Part shown: piece by piece, positions 1 to 11,835 of the stretch | Layout: each line of letters opens with the position of its first letter | How positions within the stretch are numbered: position 1 is the first letter of the stretch | From: Megamerina dolium | Lineage: Eukaryota > Arthropoda > Insecta > Diptera > Megamerinidae | Assembly (NCBI GenBank): GCA_963854835.1 | Contig: OY978525.1 | Coordinates: 92,098,136 to 92,162,135 of the forward strand | Length of the DNA: 64,000 nt | Reading direction: 5' to 3' | Translations under genes and position numbers: made by a program | Notes under the pieces: generated by a model | The model's database searches: none | What the model was told of the DNA's origin: nothing | The model's input: the letters and a program-made list of their open reading frames with translations, nothing else

Positions 1-907
1 TTGAAATACGTCCAGTGTATTGATGATTATTTCGAAGTGAACGATTTGCGTTTGTGTGGCAAGGATTCGAAACAGCATATTTATGTACCATTCAATCGTA
101 CCGACGGTCTAACTCAAATCGATTTGGAAATTGCTTTGGCTCTTCGTATTGGCAATCATGGTTTACCAACTCCGATGTGGAATATTCAAGTGACTCAGTT
201 GGAGTGTCCAAGTGGTTCTGCTCTTCGTTCTGCCGATTTCGAGGAGCCCACTGCTTTAGTGGCGGAAGGGCGTGCTTCGTCCATTAAGCATGGCTTCTTT
301 GTTGCACCACCCGGTTGTTTGCAATATTTTCCCGAACCCGCAGGAACGATAACATCATTCAATTACAATAGTGGCAAAGGCATATATTTGGGTAATATGA
401 ATTATGCCATTTGCTTCCGTCGTGATGAGGATACTACTGGATTAGAGTACGTTTAAAAGACGTTCAATGCAAATAATTTAATATTCTGATTTTTTTTTTC
501 ACCAAATTCTAGATTAAAAGCGAAACTTTTTAAGGTTGCTGCCGAATCCAATGAAAAAGCACAAGATACGGACGATTATTGTTATCCCCAATTACAACAA
601 GCTGGTTTTAGCGATGACTATTTAATGGTACCACAGAGCAACCTAATAAAAACTGGTCGACGAGCTACATATTTTTGTGGCAGCAGTTTGCAAGCCAATA
701 CGCTAATCAGTAAGTTGTGAAATGAATTCCACATTATGTTTCAAAAGCTCTCTTACAGCTTTTAAAGTTTTAATTTAATATTTATATTCTATTTTTCTTG
801 TAGGCTCAAACCCAGGTCCTTTGGTAGCGCTTTTCAATAGTGACCAAATTTATTTAGAAGGCAAAGAAACCGGATTCTCTCTCTCATATAAAATATTAGA
901 AAGCTAA
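1..907 (+). CDS. CUB-domain protein, 3' part of gene (three exons)
   Basis: The open frame runs in from the left edge, so the N-terminus lies outside the window. Exon 1 is 1-446, exon 2 is 513-709 and exon 3 is 804-907. The introns (447-512, 710-803) start GTACGT and GTAAGT and end TCTAG and TGTAG, and the reading frame is continuous across both. The visible part is 248 residues and ends in TAA at 905-907. It is rich in cysteine. The motif PPGCLQYF near residue 105, followed by a SFNY and a NMNYAICFRR segment, resembles the start and middle of a CUB domain. The end, with VALFNSD and GFSLSYKI, resembles the last CUB strands. Insect proteins of this type are secreted and mostly uncharacterised, so no enzymatic role is claimed. 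Normal splice sites and an undamaged frame make this the one convincing host gene here. It could instead be a related extracellular beta-sandwich protein. Confidence 0.8.
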
Positions 908-1027
908 GGATGCGTTGTGCATTTCAGAAGCTTTCATTATAGTATGCTGCTTTTATGGTTTGGACATATGAGAACATGTATATTCGTGTATGTATTGAAA
1001 GCTAGCACAGGGTGAATTGGTGGTTTT

Positions 1028-1070
1028 AATAAAAACATTTGTATGTTTATATTAACAAATATTAAATAAA
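1028..1070 (+). promoter_or_regulatory. Poly(A) signals of the CUB-protein gene
   Basis: Two AATAAA hexamers, at 1028-1033 and 1065-1070, lie 121 and 158 bases after the stop codon. A GT/T-rich stretch follows at 1090-1130. This is the expected layout for the transcript end. Confidence 0.6.
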
Positions 1071-2825
1071 ATTTGAAAATGTACTATTCCTTTGTGCAAA
1101 AGTGTTTATTTTGTAGATACATTTTTTTATATTTATTTATTTCAATAACTGTATGTAAACTTCAACTGAAGATAAGCGAAAAGTAACACCATGTAATTAT
1201 TTAACTCTTCGTCCCCACATAAAGTATCAGCCCATTCGTCGCTTCAATCAGTTTTCTCATTCATATTGAATTATTAATTATTCCAAGTAGAAAGTAATTT
1301 TATTTCAACTAAACTTCATTATGAAAGCATATATGTATGTATGCTTTTTGCTCATTTTCAAACAACCAGTCAGAAAAAAAAAACACAAACTGAAAACATC
1401 AAGCAAATCCTTGAAATTAATCAATGTCTTACCTCCCACTAACATCCTTCCATCATATTCAACATAATTTTCAGCACCACAAGCAAAACATATAAAACTG
1501 AAACTTGTTGATAGATTGTATTGCAAAGAAACTACACCGACTTCATATTATAGGTACACATAAATATTACCGGTAGTACATGTACAAATACACATTCATA
1601 CATAATGTATAATACATATTTTTGCCGCCTCGAACATATTTCTGAAATCAAACAAAACACAACATGTTGTTCACACTTAATACTGCGTACGCCGGTACAT
1701 GCTTACGTCCAAAATGTTGAGCAACATTCTGGCAACATTTAAGGGACCATGTGGAAATCAAATTATCGATACAAATTATAATAGAGTGTACTTTACTTGT
1801 AGATTAAATGAGTGAAAGTAAAATCTGAATAAATTTTAAACAAGTTGCTAGTAAATTAGTACAAAGTGCTTCTATCACTGTTTTTTATAGAATTTTAGTG
1901 TTAATGTAGTTCTATGGTTTAAATGTTGTAGGTAATGTAAAAAATAATGCGCAGTTGTGAACATAATTATACCATTTATTTTTACTTATAAAATTTAATG
2001 ACTAAAATTTACTAAATATTCTGTAAAAGTAAGTAGCATAAACATCTTTTTCTTTTTTTTTAAGCAATTAATAGTCATTTTATATACAAAATCATAATAG
2101 ACAAAACGTACTTGAAAATGATGGTATGGTGGTAAATGGTGGTAATAGTCTTTAGAGCCATCATTCCATATTAATAAATTTTTTTTTGGTTTTTATTTTT
2201 TTGTTTTAATCATATATTTTTGTTTTGTATTTACACTCGAAACTTAGTTTTTTTGTTCTTCAAAATAGACATCATGTGACCAAGCTATCGCTATGGTAAA
2301 AATATATTTAAATAAATTTAGAATTTACGGTAAGCAAATAATTTTAATCATCATCATCATTTTTTCAAATTCTTAATATACTGTGTAGAAGATAGTATTT
2401 ACATTCTACTAATTTTATACACCGCGTTTGTATAATACGACAACTCAGACTGTGAAATTACTTAAAAATATTAAAAATTAAAAATTAAATTAAATTACTA
2501 AAACGTCTCAAAAATATATTAGTTTAAATACCAAACAAATTTATAGCAGGGTTTTAAAGCTTACTCGCAAAATAAAACAATCAACAATGATTAAAGTAAC
2601 CAACATCAGTTCGACATAAAATTGTCCAGTCGTTTGGTCTAAATCCAGGATGATATTTAAAATGCGACCGATATATACAAAATTCAATAATTCAATGGGG
2701 AGAATAGTGGCTATTTCGACGAATATTGTATCGTAGAGCTCACAGATATGCAATAAAACAATGAATACAAAAACGCTATTAGTTTTGATTGCACGAAAAC
2801 CCCTGACTCAATTACTTTTGAAGTC

Positions 2826-2857
2826 GTATACTATAGTATGTACTTACTATAGTATAC
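2826..2857. repeat. Perfect 13-bp inverted repeat
   Basis: GTATACTATAGTA at 2826-2838 is exactly inverted at 2845-2857 around a 6-base loop. It lies 28 bases from a second perfect hairpin. Confidence 0.85.
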
Positions 2858-2884
2858 ATTTGTTTTTGTTCATCTGTTACGATA

Positions 2885-2911
2885 TTGATTCACTGTGACC
2901 CAGTGAATCAA
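2885..2911. repeat. Perfect 11-bp inverted repeat
   Basis: TTGATTCACTG at 2885-2895 is inverted at 2901-2911 with a 5-base loop. Together with the hairpin just upstream it could be the remnant of a small fold-back element, but no target duplication was found. Confidence 0.8.
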
Positions 2912-5900
2912 ATCTTACATACAATATATAAATCATTGAATGGATGCATGAGCGCAGATTCAACAAAATGTGAAAAATCCATTTTGCAATTTGGTGTTTT
3001 TGCAAAGTTTTGATGTTCATAGTTCCAATGAACTGCAAGAAAAGAATATAATTCAGCTTTTATTAAATGCCAATATTTAATGGTACAATGATAAAGTACA
3101 ATTGGAAATAAAGAGTAATTACTTTTTTCATTAGAATCCTAATTTACATTTTTTTTTATGACATTTTTATTCTTTTTTATAGGACCGTAATAATTCTAAA
3201 ATTTCTCTGATGGTAATGTGGCTTATTTGAATCGGTAAATAAAAATAGTTTGGTTTTAGTACTATTACGATACTGAGTTTTGCATGCTCGATAGGCACAC
3301 GTGTTATTAACTATACACATGCAATGTTAATCAACATGTTGCTAACGAAGATATTGTTCACAATGTTATTATTCTGAATGTTATGAACAGTGACAACATT
3401 GTCTTGGAACATCTTCATGTAACAGAATTAAATAAAAAATAACAGCGACAGAAACAACAGTATCAACAGCAGTGGGAGCACCAGTAACAGCAATTGGCAA
3501 TGATTGGCACATTTTAGTTGATATTAAACTGCCGCGTATTCATATAGTGGAAACCGGACATAATAAATTTCAAGAAATCGAATATTCTGATGAAAGTAAA
3601 TTAAAAAAAAACAATTGTTTAATTACTTCTTTAGTAAAAAAAAATTATAAAACAATTTTTTTTTTTTTAATTTCGAAATTAATTTGAAAAAGTGAAAGTA
3701 AATTTTAAAATGTTTAACGAAAAAGAAATACAATCAATATAATCAATTAAATATATATATTTAAAAATAGTGAATTTAATCTAATCAAATACCTTCTTAA
3801 AAATATATTTATAGTGAACTTATTCTTTTTTTTTTTCTTTTTATGTGTGGTAGTATCAAATTACCTATGTAGGCATCTATTATTCGAAAAGTTTGATTTT
3901 CAATGAAATCCTTGCTTTATTTCCACTTGTCACGGAAATAACAAAGATCAACTTTACTGAAGCACATGTTGGAATATGTTCAGAAAATGTTTGTCTCACG
4001 TTCACTAACACATATTGTATTTTAATTCAACTCAATTATAATTTTGTGAAATTTTTGAATTAATTGTATATGCACGCACCTTGGTAATTTACACCTGTGA
4101 TTTTATTTTATTGCCTATTATTAGAATTCTATTTTTTTGTTTTGGTTTTTTGTTCATTAGCATTTAATAGTTTGTAGAACCATGGAGAAACAAATTAGAA
4201 AAATTCATTTATGCATTCAATAATGGCGGAAAATATTATTCATATATGGGTAGGAGAAAGGTTTGTAGGTTGGAACTGGCTTTAATTTAGTAAAAACTAC
4301 CAACACTAAAAGCCGATAATCTGAAAAAAATATTTATCCGTAGAATGTGACAATCTAATGTGTGTGAAAATGTATATAATATCCAGACAAAGGAGCTCAG
4401 AAAGTTTCACCATTTTAAGTTGGAAAAAGAATACCTCCCGCCATTAATCGAACGATGACTTAGACACCCATCTAAGCTAAAGGCCTACATTTAAGTCTAA
4501 GTTAAAATTAAAAAAGCAGGAATTACAAACAAAAAATTAAGAATTATTTGATGAAAAAATGTACTTCTCCTATTTACCAACAATTCGTATTCGCCTGATA
4601 TATCACCTTATGACTAGAAGTACAATGAACGGTGATGATATTGTAGCCATTCAAACAGCCTTTACACAGTTATTGATATCGTAAAATCCGGCATAAAAAA
4701 TTCATTCTTGGTTTAGTCATCCTCTATAGAATCTAATAGAACGAAATTTGAATAAAAACAAGGTTTTGTGACTATTAATTTGTCTGTCTGTATAAAGGCA
4801 AAATGCTTTTATATGAAACCGTTTAACCAATATAACTTACGCAAAACATTTCACTAAATTTCAAATTTATCTTTCGTATCACAACGGGATAAACTAACTT
4901 TATCGTGCTTATTTTTAAACTTCACTTTTCGCGACGGTACTTTTCACTTTGTGTTGACCAAAGTAAAAGCACAATGTAACATCAATAACATTAGAAATCT
5001 CAAAAAATTGAAATTTATTAAATGCAACATCTTGCGGTTTGTACCAACCTATGAACTTTTGCTCTACTAAATAAATCGAAGAGTGAAAGTGAAAGAAGGA
5101 CATACCAAATCCATTCATCTTTGATGACATGTATATTTAGACCACAATATATTATGAAGTGAGGGTGTTCATTTTGCGAAGGCAGTGCAACTGTTACAAT
5201 GTTTTAAAGATGTCTTACATCATTTACTATAACTTTTTGGGGTTAGTAGATCAATACAATAGATTTAAAAGGTCACAACCAGAGACGATTCTTCATATAT
5301 ATTATTTATTGTAATTATTTATTATTTTACTAAACTTCATTGAACGTTTCAAAGGACAGATAAAAGGGTAAAAGCATTTCCTTTCTTTCTTACTTTCTTC
5401 CTGATTCATGTTTCCTTATTTTCGTACAATATTTTGATCGATTGAGAATATCATAATCACCTTTCTACAAAAGAAATCTTTCAACAATTTACAAATGTAA
5501 TACACAATGAAAACACGAATAATCCTAATAATGTACAGATAAAAGTTATTCAATTCATAATACAATAAAAAAGGTTATCATCGATAATAAGATCAAATGT
5601 GGCATGTTGAAAAGTAAATAACAGGAAGTGAATAGAAAGTGTTAAAAGTGAAAGTATTAACAATTTCTTTCTTTATTGACTAAGGATTCCTTAAATAAAT
5701 AAACAGCATTCAAGAAGAAAAACCATCAAGCAAATATCAGCAAGCAATACATTCTTGAAAAAATACAAATAAAAGTGCCAAGTATTATGTTATTAAAGTA
5801 GAAAACCACTATCTCGTAATAAAAAGGGCAAATATTTGAGCTTCTAAAAAAAGAAGCTCTTAATTAAACTACTTATACTTACTTCCGCTACTACGGATAC

Positions 5901-6124
5901 CAAAAAAGGAAATCTATAAAAGCACGGGATAAAAATAGCCCAAGAACATGAGGCGAATAACACCTGTGGATTATGATCAATTTTTTATTTCTTTTTAACG
6001 GTAAGTTCATACGTATAGGTACGTATAATATCAATTTGGGGAAAAAGTATGGGAAATGTTGCAATAGAATTGCAAACAAGTTTTTTCTTTTCTATACTTG
6101 AATTGATTTTTATAAAACCAAATA

Positions 6125-6546
6125 CATTCTGTCAAATAAGTACCCGAAAATTCTCATTTTTAATTTTCCCTCTGAGAATATTGCGTTGCGTTGAATATTA
6201 TACCAATCGTAAACTTGAGTTTTCGACATGGTTGAATCACCAAATGTTTTTTTCAACATTTCCAACGTTTTGGCACAAGAAATTTCGTTTGAAACACAAA
6301 ATTTCACACAAACTCTTTGTTCGATATTTTTATCCATAGTAAAAATCGCAACGCACACAAAAGGTTGACTTGTTCCTAATGACGCCGTAACCAAACTAAA
6401 TGACACATAGCAATAAAAATTCACAGAATAGTGGCTGACAGTTGTGCCAACCTGGGAAAAAAAATTTTTTGAAATATTCTCAGAGGGAAAATTAAAAATG
6501 AGAATTTCCGGAAATGAGAATTTCCGGGTACTTATTTGACAGAATG
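6125..6546 (-). mobile_element. Internally deleted mariner (422 bp)
   Basis: Terminal inverted repeats begin CATTCTGTCAAATAAGTACC at 6125 and are matched inverted at the right end (6546 inward). The repeat pairing continues for about 55 bases, interrupted by a short extra copy of a GAATTTCCGG-containing segment at the right. TA flanks both ends (6123-6124 and 6547-6548). Only the N-terminal helix-turn-helix of the transposase survives between the repeats, and the catalytic domain is gone. Mariners of this kind are normally about 1.3 kb, so roughly 0.9 kb has been lost. The result is a MITE-like copy that would need a partner transposase to move. Confidence 0.85.
6180..6337 (-). pseudogene. 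Mariner transposase N-terminal fragment (HTH)
   Basis: Reading leftwards from ATG at 6335-6337, the frame gives MDKNIEQRVCVKFC, then a TLEMLKKTFGD..MSKTQVYDWY segment. This is the first DNA-binding helix-turn-helix of mariner/SETMAR-type transposases (family knowledge). The frame then runs straight into the terminal inverted repeat, so everything from the linker through the DD34D catalytic domain has been deleted. It cannot encode an active transposase, although it could in principle still make a short DNA-binding peptide. Confidence 0.75.
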
Positions 6547-6548
6547 TA

Positions 6549-6579
6549 AAGGGTTATCCATTTTGCGGTTTCAAAAGTA
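6549..6579. repeat. Left terminal inverted repeat of D,D41D mariner
   Basis: This 31-bp repeat starts AAGGGTTATCC and pairs with 7821-7851. It differs at one position (T versus C in the TTTYGCGG part). Confidence 0.9.
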
Positions 6580-6653
6580 AATGTAAATAAAACACATATA
6601 AAATATTTTTTATCATGATATTTCTTTTTTATTATAAAGTTTGAACGTTGACA

Positions 6654-7737
6654 TTATGTGTGAAATACTACATCATTTAAATGACCACCACGCGAATTGT
6701 TGCAAGCATCGATTCTTTTGAGGTAATTTTCGACCACTTTTTGACACATATTGGGCGGTATCTCAGTCATAACGTGACGAACGTTGGTTTTTAGGTGTTC
6801 AAGTGTTAAAGGTTTATCTGCATAAACACGGTCTTTCGCGTAGCCCCACAAAAAAAAGTCAAGCGGTGTCAAATCGCATGATCTTGGTGGCCACTTGATA
6901 TCGCCACGACGAGAAATTATGCGGCCAGAAAATTTCTCTTGCAATAAAGCCATATTCGCTCGAGTTGTGTGGCATGTGGCACCGTCTTGTTGAAACCACA
7001 TATTCTCTAAGTCGTATTCTTCAATAGCAGGCAAAAAAAGTCGGTTATCATATGACCTAACGCTCCGAATTGATGGTGACAGTCGTTCCATCGTCGTTTT
7101 CGAAGAAGTAAGGTCCAATCACACCTCCGAGCCAAAGAGCGCACCAAGCAGTGACTTTTTGTGGATGTAGTGGCCTCTCTTCAATTACTTGAGGATTCTC
7201 AGAACCCCAAATACGACAATTTTGTTTGTTAACATACCCACCGAGTGAGAAATGTGCTTCGTCGCTGAAGAAAATTTTGTTCGAAAAATCGCCGTCCACC
7301 GCCTGTTGTTCAAGCACCCATTCGACGTATCTACGACGTTGTGAATGGTCAGCTGGCTTCAGTTGTTGTGTGAGCTGGATTTTATATGGATGTAGGTGTA
7401 GATCCAAATGCAAAATACGCCATAATGTGCCGTAAGACAGTCCTAATTCCTGAGAACGACGAGGAATCGACACATTCGGGTCTTCGGCAACACTTTCACT
7501 TACAGCAGCGATATTTTCGGTGGTACGAGCGAAACGATGATGCACAGGCCTTACAATATCTGTAACCGATCCAGTCTCTTCATATTTCTTCACAATTTTG
7601 CCAATCGCATGCGTAGTTGGACGATTATGTAAACCATAATCTCCTCTTAAAGCACGATATGTGGCTGTGGCAGAATCGCCATTTTTGTAGTAGGTTTTTA
7701 CAATTTTAATGCGTTGTGCGATAGTTAACCGATCCAT
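6654..7737 (-). pseudogene. D,D41D mariner transposase, one frameshift
   Basis: The start is ATG at 7735-7737 (MDRLTIAQRIKIV), the usual opening of this family, and not the longer open frame reaching into the right TIR. Order of parts: helix-turn-helix region (first 110 residues, with SIPRRSQELGLSYGTLWRIL); first catalytic Asp in FFSDEAHF; GYVNKQNCRIWG; second Asp in FQQDGATCHTTR; third Asp in CDLTPLDFFLWGY; C-terminal SRGGHLNDVVFHT. There are 41 residues between the second and third Asp. Near 7057-7060 the frame breaks after NSER and resumes one frame over at RSYDNRLFLP, consistent with loss of a single base. The coding span of about 360 codons is full length. The transposase is inactive as it stands, but the lesion is simple and looks recent. 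Confidence 0.88.
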
Positions 7738-7820
7738 TTTCGCAAATGTCAGACTTTGAACTGAAAAAGAAAGAAATTGTTTTAACAACTCAGTTTGACA
7801 GATGTCGAATTCTAGCCCTA

Positions 7821-7851
7821 TACTTTTGAAACCGCGAAATGGATAACCCTT
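7821..7851. repeat. Right terminal inverted repeat of D,D41D mariner
   Basis: This is the inverted partner of 6549-6579, followed directly by the TA target duplicate at 7852-7853. Confidence 0.9.
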
Positions 7852-7979
7852 TATGATCGCTTTATTCAAACGCCTTTGTCATTTCTCTTTCACGATATTT
7901 AATCCATCGTTGTAGAAATTGAGTGGTATATTGTAACGATGTAACAAGAGCTGCTTCAACGGGTTTATTCGATTTCACT

Positions 7980-8290
7980 CTATTTCAATAGTAAATCGAG
8001 TATGGAAAGTGAATAAAATTGTTTATGCATCTCAATGCTGAATTTTTTTGTTGGAAATTCCAAAAAAATGAACAAAAATAAATTTGTTTCGGTGTAGCGC
8101 ATGGTGTCAACCCAGTTTTCCAAGACCTTTGTGACGGTTTCTGGCTCTAATTCATGAATGGGTTGCTCGAGATTCACCTTAAGGACCTGAATTGTTAATG
8201 GATTGTTCGCATAACATCCTCATTTACACATTTGCCTCATTTCGACCAAAACTTCTTTTCAATAAACACACTGTGTGGGCTACACAACTT
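7980..8290 (-). pseudogene. Transposase C-terminal relic
   Basis: Reading leftwards from about 8210, the - strand gives YANNPLTIQVLKVNLEQPI and then a KVLENWVDTMRY segment. This is the pattern of a Tc1/mariner-type transposase C-terminus, after the last catalytic residue (family knowledge). Stops precede it and no catalytic motif is left. It belongs to a different lineage from the adjacent D,D41D copy. No ends were found, and the assignment rests on this one block. Confidence 0.45.
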
Positions 8291-8399
8291 TGACGTGGTT
8301 GAAGCGTAACGCAATTCATTTTGTTCCACGGAGATATTAACTTTCTGTCAAGAGTTCCAGTGGAAAAGAGCTGTCACTGTAAAAACAAAATATTTAAAA

Positions 8400-10370
8400 A
8401 AATCAATAAATGGCCCACCCTCTATTTGCCTCAATGATCTCTCGAGTGATTACTTTCCGGCTTTGGTTAGTTGTTTTATCGATTTTTTATTTCACTTCAT
8501 TTGACAGCTCAACCTTGTGTTGCTTTAATCCTCGCCTATGAAATTATTCAAAACTGGGTTGTGATAGATTGGCCAGACCAATATTCAAAAAGTAAGGAGC
8601 GCTTGTTAAGGTGTCTCTACCCTAAAAAGTACAAAATTTTTCTAGGGTAAGTGTTTAATTTTCCCTTTGCCGTAATAGTACATTTTATAAAAGGATGCGA
8701 ATTTATTCGCATGCACCATTTGCTGAGGGTCCGATACTATTTCTCCAACATTTTTTAACGGTAAAGCAAAGCAGCAGCATTATCATTTAATTGAAGTCTA
8801 TGGCATTACAGAGCTTGTATCTATTTCGTGAACTCTTAAATATAAATCCATACTTAGCTCTACGCTTCCATGGCCCTAGCTACTGAAGCAATTCGCAAAA
8901 TCAACCGGAAATCATAAAAGGAAATGAAAAAAGGAAGTTTATGTGTTTTCGTTTTTATTAGTTTTGTTTTTTAAAGGAGACTATCTATTCAAAGTATATT
9001 GCAATGACAACATTTCGATAAATATTATGTATACAAAATGGGTGGGCGAAATATTGTTTACTATGGTCGGTGAAAGGTCAATTTGGTTGCGTATTTTCAT
9101 GCTGTGCTGGGTATGAATACTTGTATGACAGAGAAGGCATTTTTACAAGCACTTCACTTGAACAATGTTTTTTCACAAGTACCTAGATAAGCATTTTGTT
9201 TAGTTGTTATTTCCTGGAAACCTGCTTACCAGGTTGTTTTTTAAGAGTCCTTTCAATATTACACACATTACACCTGAACGTATACATTTAAATGAAATAT
9301 ATTCTATTGTATTATATTTGTTATAATCTTTTTAGAATCAATGTCTGTTTTAATTGTTTGCATGCCATCTGATAAGGATGTGCTTTATATCACACGTGTT
9401 GTCATCACTACGCCTCCACCACTAAAGGACAATTCTCATTTAATATCGGATGGAAACTTTATTTCTTTCTTTATTTCTTATGACTTTTAAATGGGAATTT
9501 GTTTTTGTTCAATTTATCCTTACATTTCAAATATTGTATCATACAATACTTAAAAGAGCGTATGTATAGTAGATCCTTCTTTTCCTATGCTCATCTTAAG
9601 AAAGGTTTGCATGAAAAATATGTTTTCTCCTTCTCATTTGCTTGCATATTTATGCAAATGAATCTTGTGTAGAATGTCTTTTTTATATCTTTAAATTTCC
9701 ACCTTTTTCTGTTTTTTTACAAAATATTGAATTTTTTATTTCATTTCATTTGTTTAACAACATTTCTATGCCAACTCCACCTAACTCAACCTCTCTCAAC
9801 GGGTTATGTTGTTTTGATTAAATGCGACACAAATTGACTTCATTTGCCCTTTATTTTATGTTACGATGCATGTTTCTTCTTCTTCTTCTTCTTTTAGTAG
9901 TTGCTACATTTCACATTCCATTCATTTTTCAATGATATTTGGAGGATTTGAAGATATCTTATATTTCAATTTATTTTGTATTTTATTCCTTTAAATCATT
10001 CGTCAGATCTTAGGGATTTCTATTATTTTGATTGATATTTTATGTAAACAATATATAATATCAAAATGATGAAAAACAATTAATTTTAATTTCATAGTTA
10101 ATTCTCGAAATCTTTGTAAATGAAACATGAGTAAGTGTATCGATAAAAGTGCCAAATTTAATGAAAGTATTTTTAAGTTATACTTAAAGAAAAATAATTA
10201 ATGGGAATATACGGAGTCGTTCTGCTAGTATGTTTAAGTTGATTAGATTAGTGGATTATTGGCAAAAAAAATTGTAGTTTTATAGAGAAGAAAGATCAGA
10301 AAGGAAAACTCGGAAATTTTTCTCGTAAATGATCAGTATTCACGTCTTAAAAAATATTTGTACTGTAATA
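8400..10370. other. AT-rich spacer
   Basis: No gene is supported here. A TTC run lies at 9873-9893. Elsewhere there are only poly(T) and AT-rich low-complexity segments. Confidence 0.5.
9873..9893. repeat. (TTC)7 microsatellite
   Basis: Seven uninterrupted TTC units. Confidence 0.9.
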
Positions 10371-11235
10371 GCCTAGACAGACGGCAGCCTAATTCCGGAT
10401 TACCGGCGCACTTAGTCCGAATAAAATAATAACCTGACAGACGACAGTATTGCGGATTAGCTAAACGGCTGATTGCTGTTTTATTAGGTCTGTTCACTTA
10501 CATTACTATCACTATCATTTTCTGTCAGCTGTCACTCTCGATATGAGAAAATCTACAAGAAGTACGTGAACTAAAAACTATCAGAAACTTGTAAATTGAT
10601 ATTCACCGTTCGTAATTGACAGCTGGATTTATTTGTTCGCCAACGCTTTTCATGTTGAAAACTATTAACAATTGTTGAAAGTTTTTTGTTAGCAAACACA
10701 CCTAATATTTTGTAAAATAGATCGAGAAAAATTCACAATAGACAATTTTCAGCAGTGTTGCCATAGCAAATTGCCCTAATCCTCTTTTATAAAACTCTAT
10801 GAGTTAATTCTCAAAATAAAAGAGGATTAGGGCAATTTGCGATGGCAACACTACTGAAAATTGTCTATTGTGAATTTTTCTCCATCCATTTTACAAAATA
10901 TTAGGTATGTTCGCTTATAAAAAACTTTCAACAATTGTTAACAGTTTTCAACATGAAAAGTGTTGGCGAACAAATAAATCCAGCTGTCAATTACGAACGG
11001 TGAATGTCAATTTACAAGTTTCTGATAGTTTTCAGTTCACGTACTTCTTGTAGATTTTCTCATATCGAGAGTGATAGATGACAGAAATTGATAGTGATAG
11101 TAATGTAAGTGGGCAGACCTAATAAAACAGCAATCAGCTGTTTAGTTAATCCGCAATACAGCCGTCTGTCAGGTTATTATTTTATTCGGATTAAGTGCGC
11201 CGGTAATCCGGAATTAGGCTGCCGTCTGTCTAGGC
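10371..11235. mobile_element. Fold-back element with two 420-nt arms
   Basis: The left arm 10371-10790 is the reverse complement of the right arm 10816-11235. By hand alignment there are about 22 mismatches and no gaps over 420 positions, near 95 percent identity. The 25-base loop is 10791-10815. The outer ends read GCCTAGACAGACGGCAGCC. A GACAGACG word recurs about 60 bases inside, so the arms have internal direct repetition at their tips. No open frame of note lies inside, and no clear target-site duplication was seen in the flanks. The structure is that of a long-hairpin MITE or fold-back transposon whose mobilising enzyme is unknown. If transcribed, it would form a very long RNA hairpin. 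Confidence 0.88.
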
Positions 11236-11574
11236 CATAACAATACGACTTCATACAATTTAAATAATACAAATACAAAGTGAACCCACCTCTTCATAAT
11301 TGGAAAAACTTTATGATGTCAACGCGAAGAATATTCCACATTAAAGTATTGGTTGATATCTAAAGAACAAAAGTGCCGATGCAACATGACATAAATATAA
11401 TTAAGTAATAGGAGAAACAAAGTTTTCATTTTTTTCAATAGCAACTATATATTAGAATAAAATTTGCAAAGCACTTGGCAATCATGTGGAAAAATATCTA
11501 GGCAAATCCACCTCAACTAATGTGAGTGCTGGTATAATGGCTGTCCCAATTGCAAAATGCCCGCGCACAATATA

Positions 11575-11798
11575 CAGTGGCTCCCAGCTTATTTCGTACA
11601 GTGACAGTTTAAAAATTGCTGCAGTCGTAATTCCTAATATTGCAAAAATTTGAACAAAATATAAATGCCATTTTTGAAAGGAAGGTTTGTTTTTTATTTT
11701 CCAAAATTTACTTTTTCAAAATTTTAGTGTTTGACACTATAAAAAAATAAAATAAGAATAAAATAGGAAAATTCATGTCACAGCTTATTTCGTACAGT
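11575..11798. repeat. Left IR/DR block of Tc1 element
   Basis: The outer transposase-binding motif is at 11575-11603 and the inner direct copy at 11779-11798. They share CAGCTTATTTCGTACAGT. Confidence 0.8.
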
Positions 11799-11835
11799 CT
11801 CTTTAAGTTCAAACTAAAAACAAAGTAAGTTGATT

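Larger units (their letters stand above)
1090..6122. other. AT-rich spacer without recognised genes
   Basis: I see no supportable gene in these 5 kb. Open frames are short, AT-driven and match nothing I recognise. The stretch holds poly(T) runs, a short TCA repeat near 2348-2361, a CAA/CAG-rich patch at 3440-3500, repeated GTGAAAGT-like words (for example 5095, 5630-5655) and the two perfect hairpins listed separately. Confidence 0.5.
6549..7851 (-). mobile_element. D,D41D mariner, nearly complete (1303 bp)
   Basis: The ends are inverted repeats of about 31 bp starting AAGGGTTATCCATTT (6549-6579 and 7821-7851), with one mismatch between them. TA lies immediately outside each end (6547-6548, 7852-7853). 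The interior carries one transposase gene on the - strand, broken by a single frameshift. The size and structure are those of a complete Tc1/mariner element. The 41-residue spacing between the second and third catalytic aspartates matches the rosa mariner lineage described from tephritid flies. The left TA is the same dinucleotide that flanks the deleted mariner at 6125-6546, so this element landed in that target site. Confidence 0.9.
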
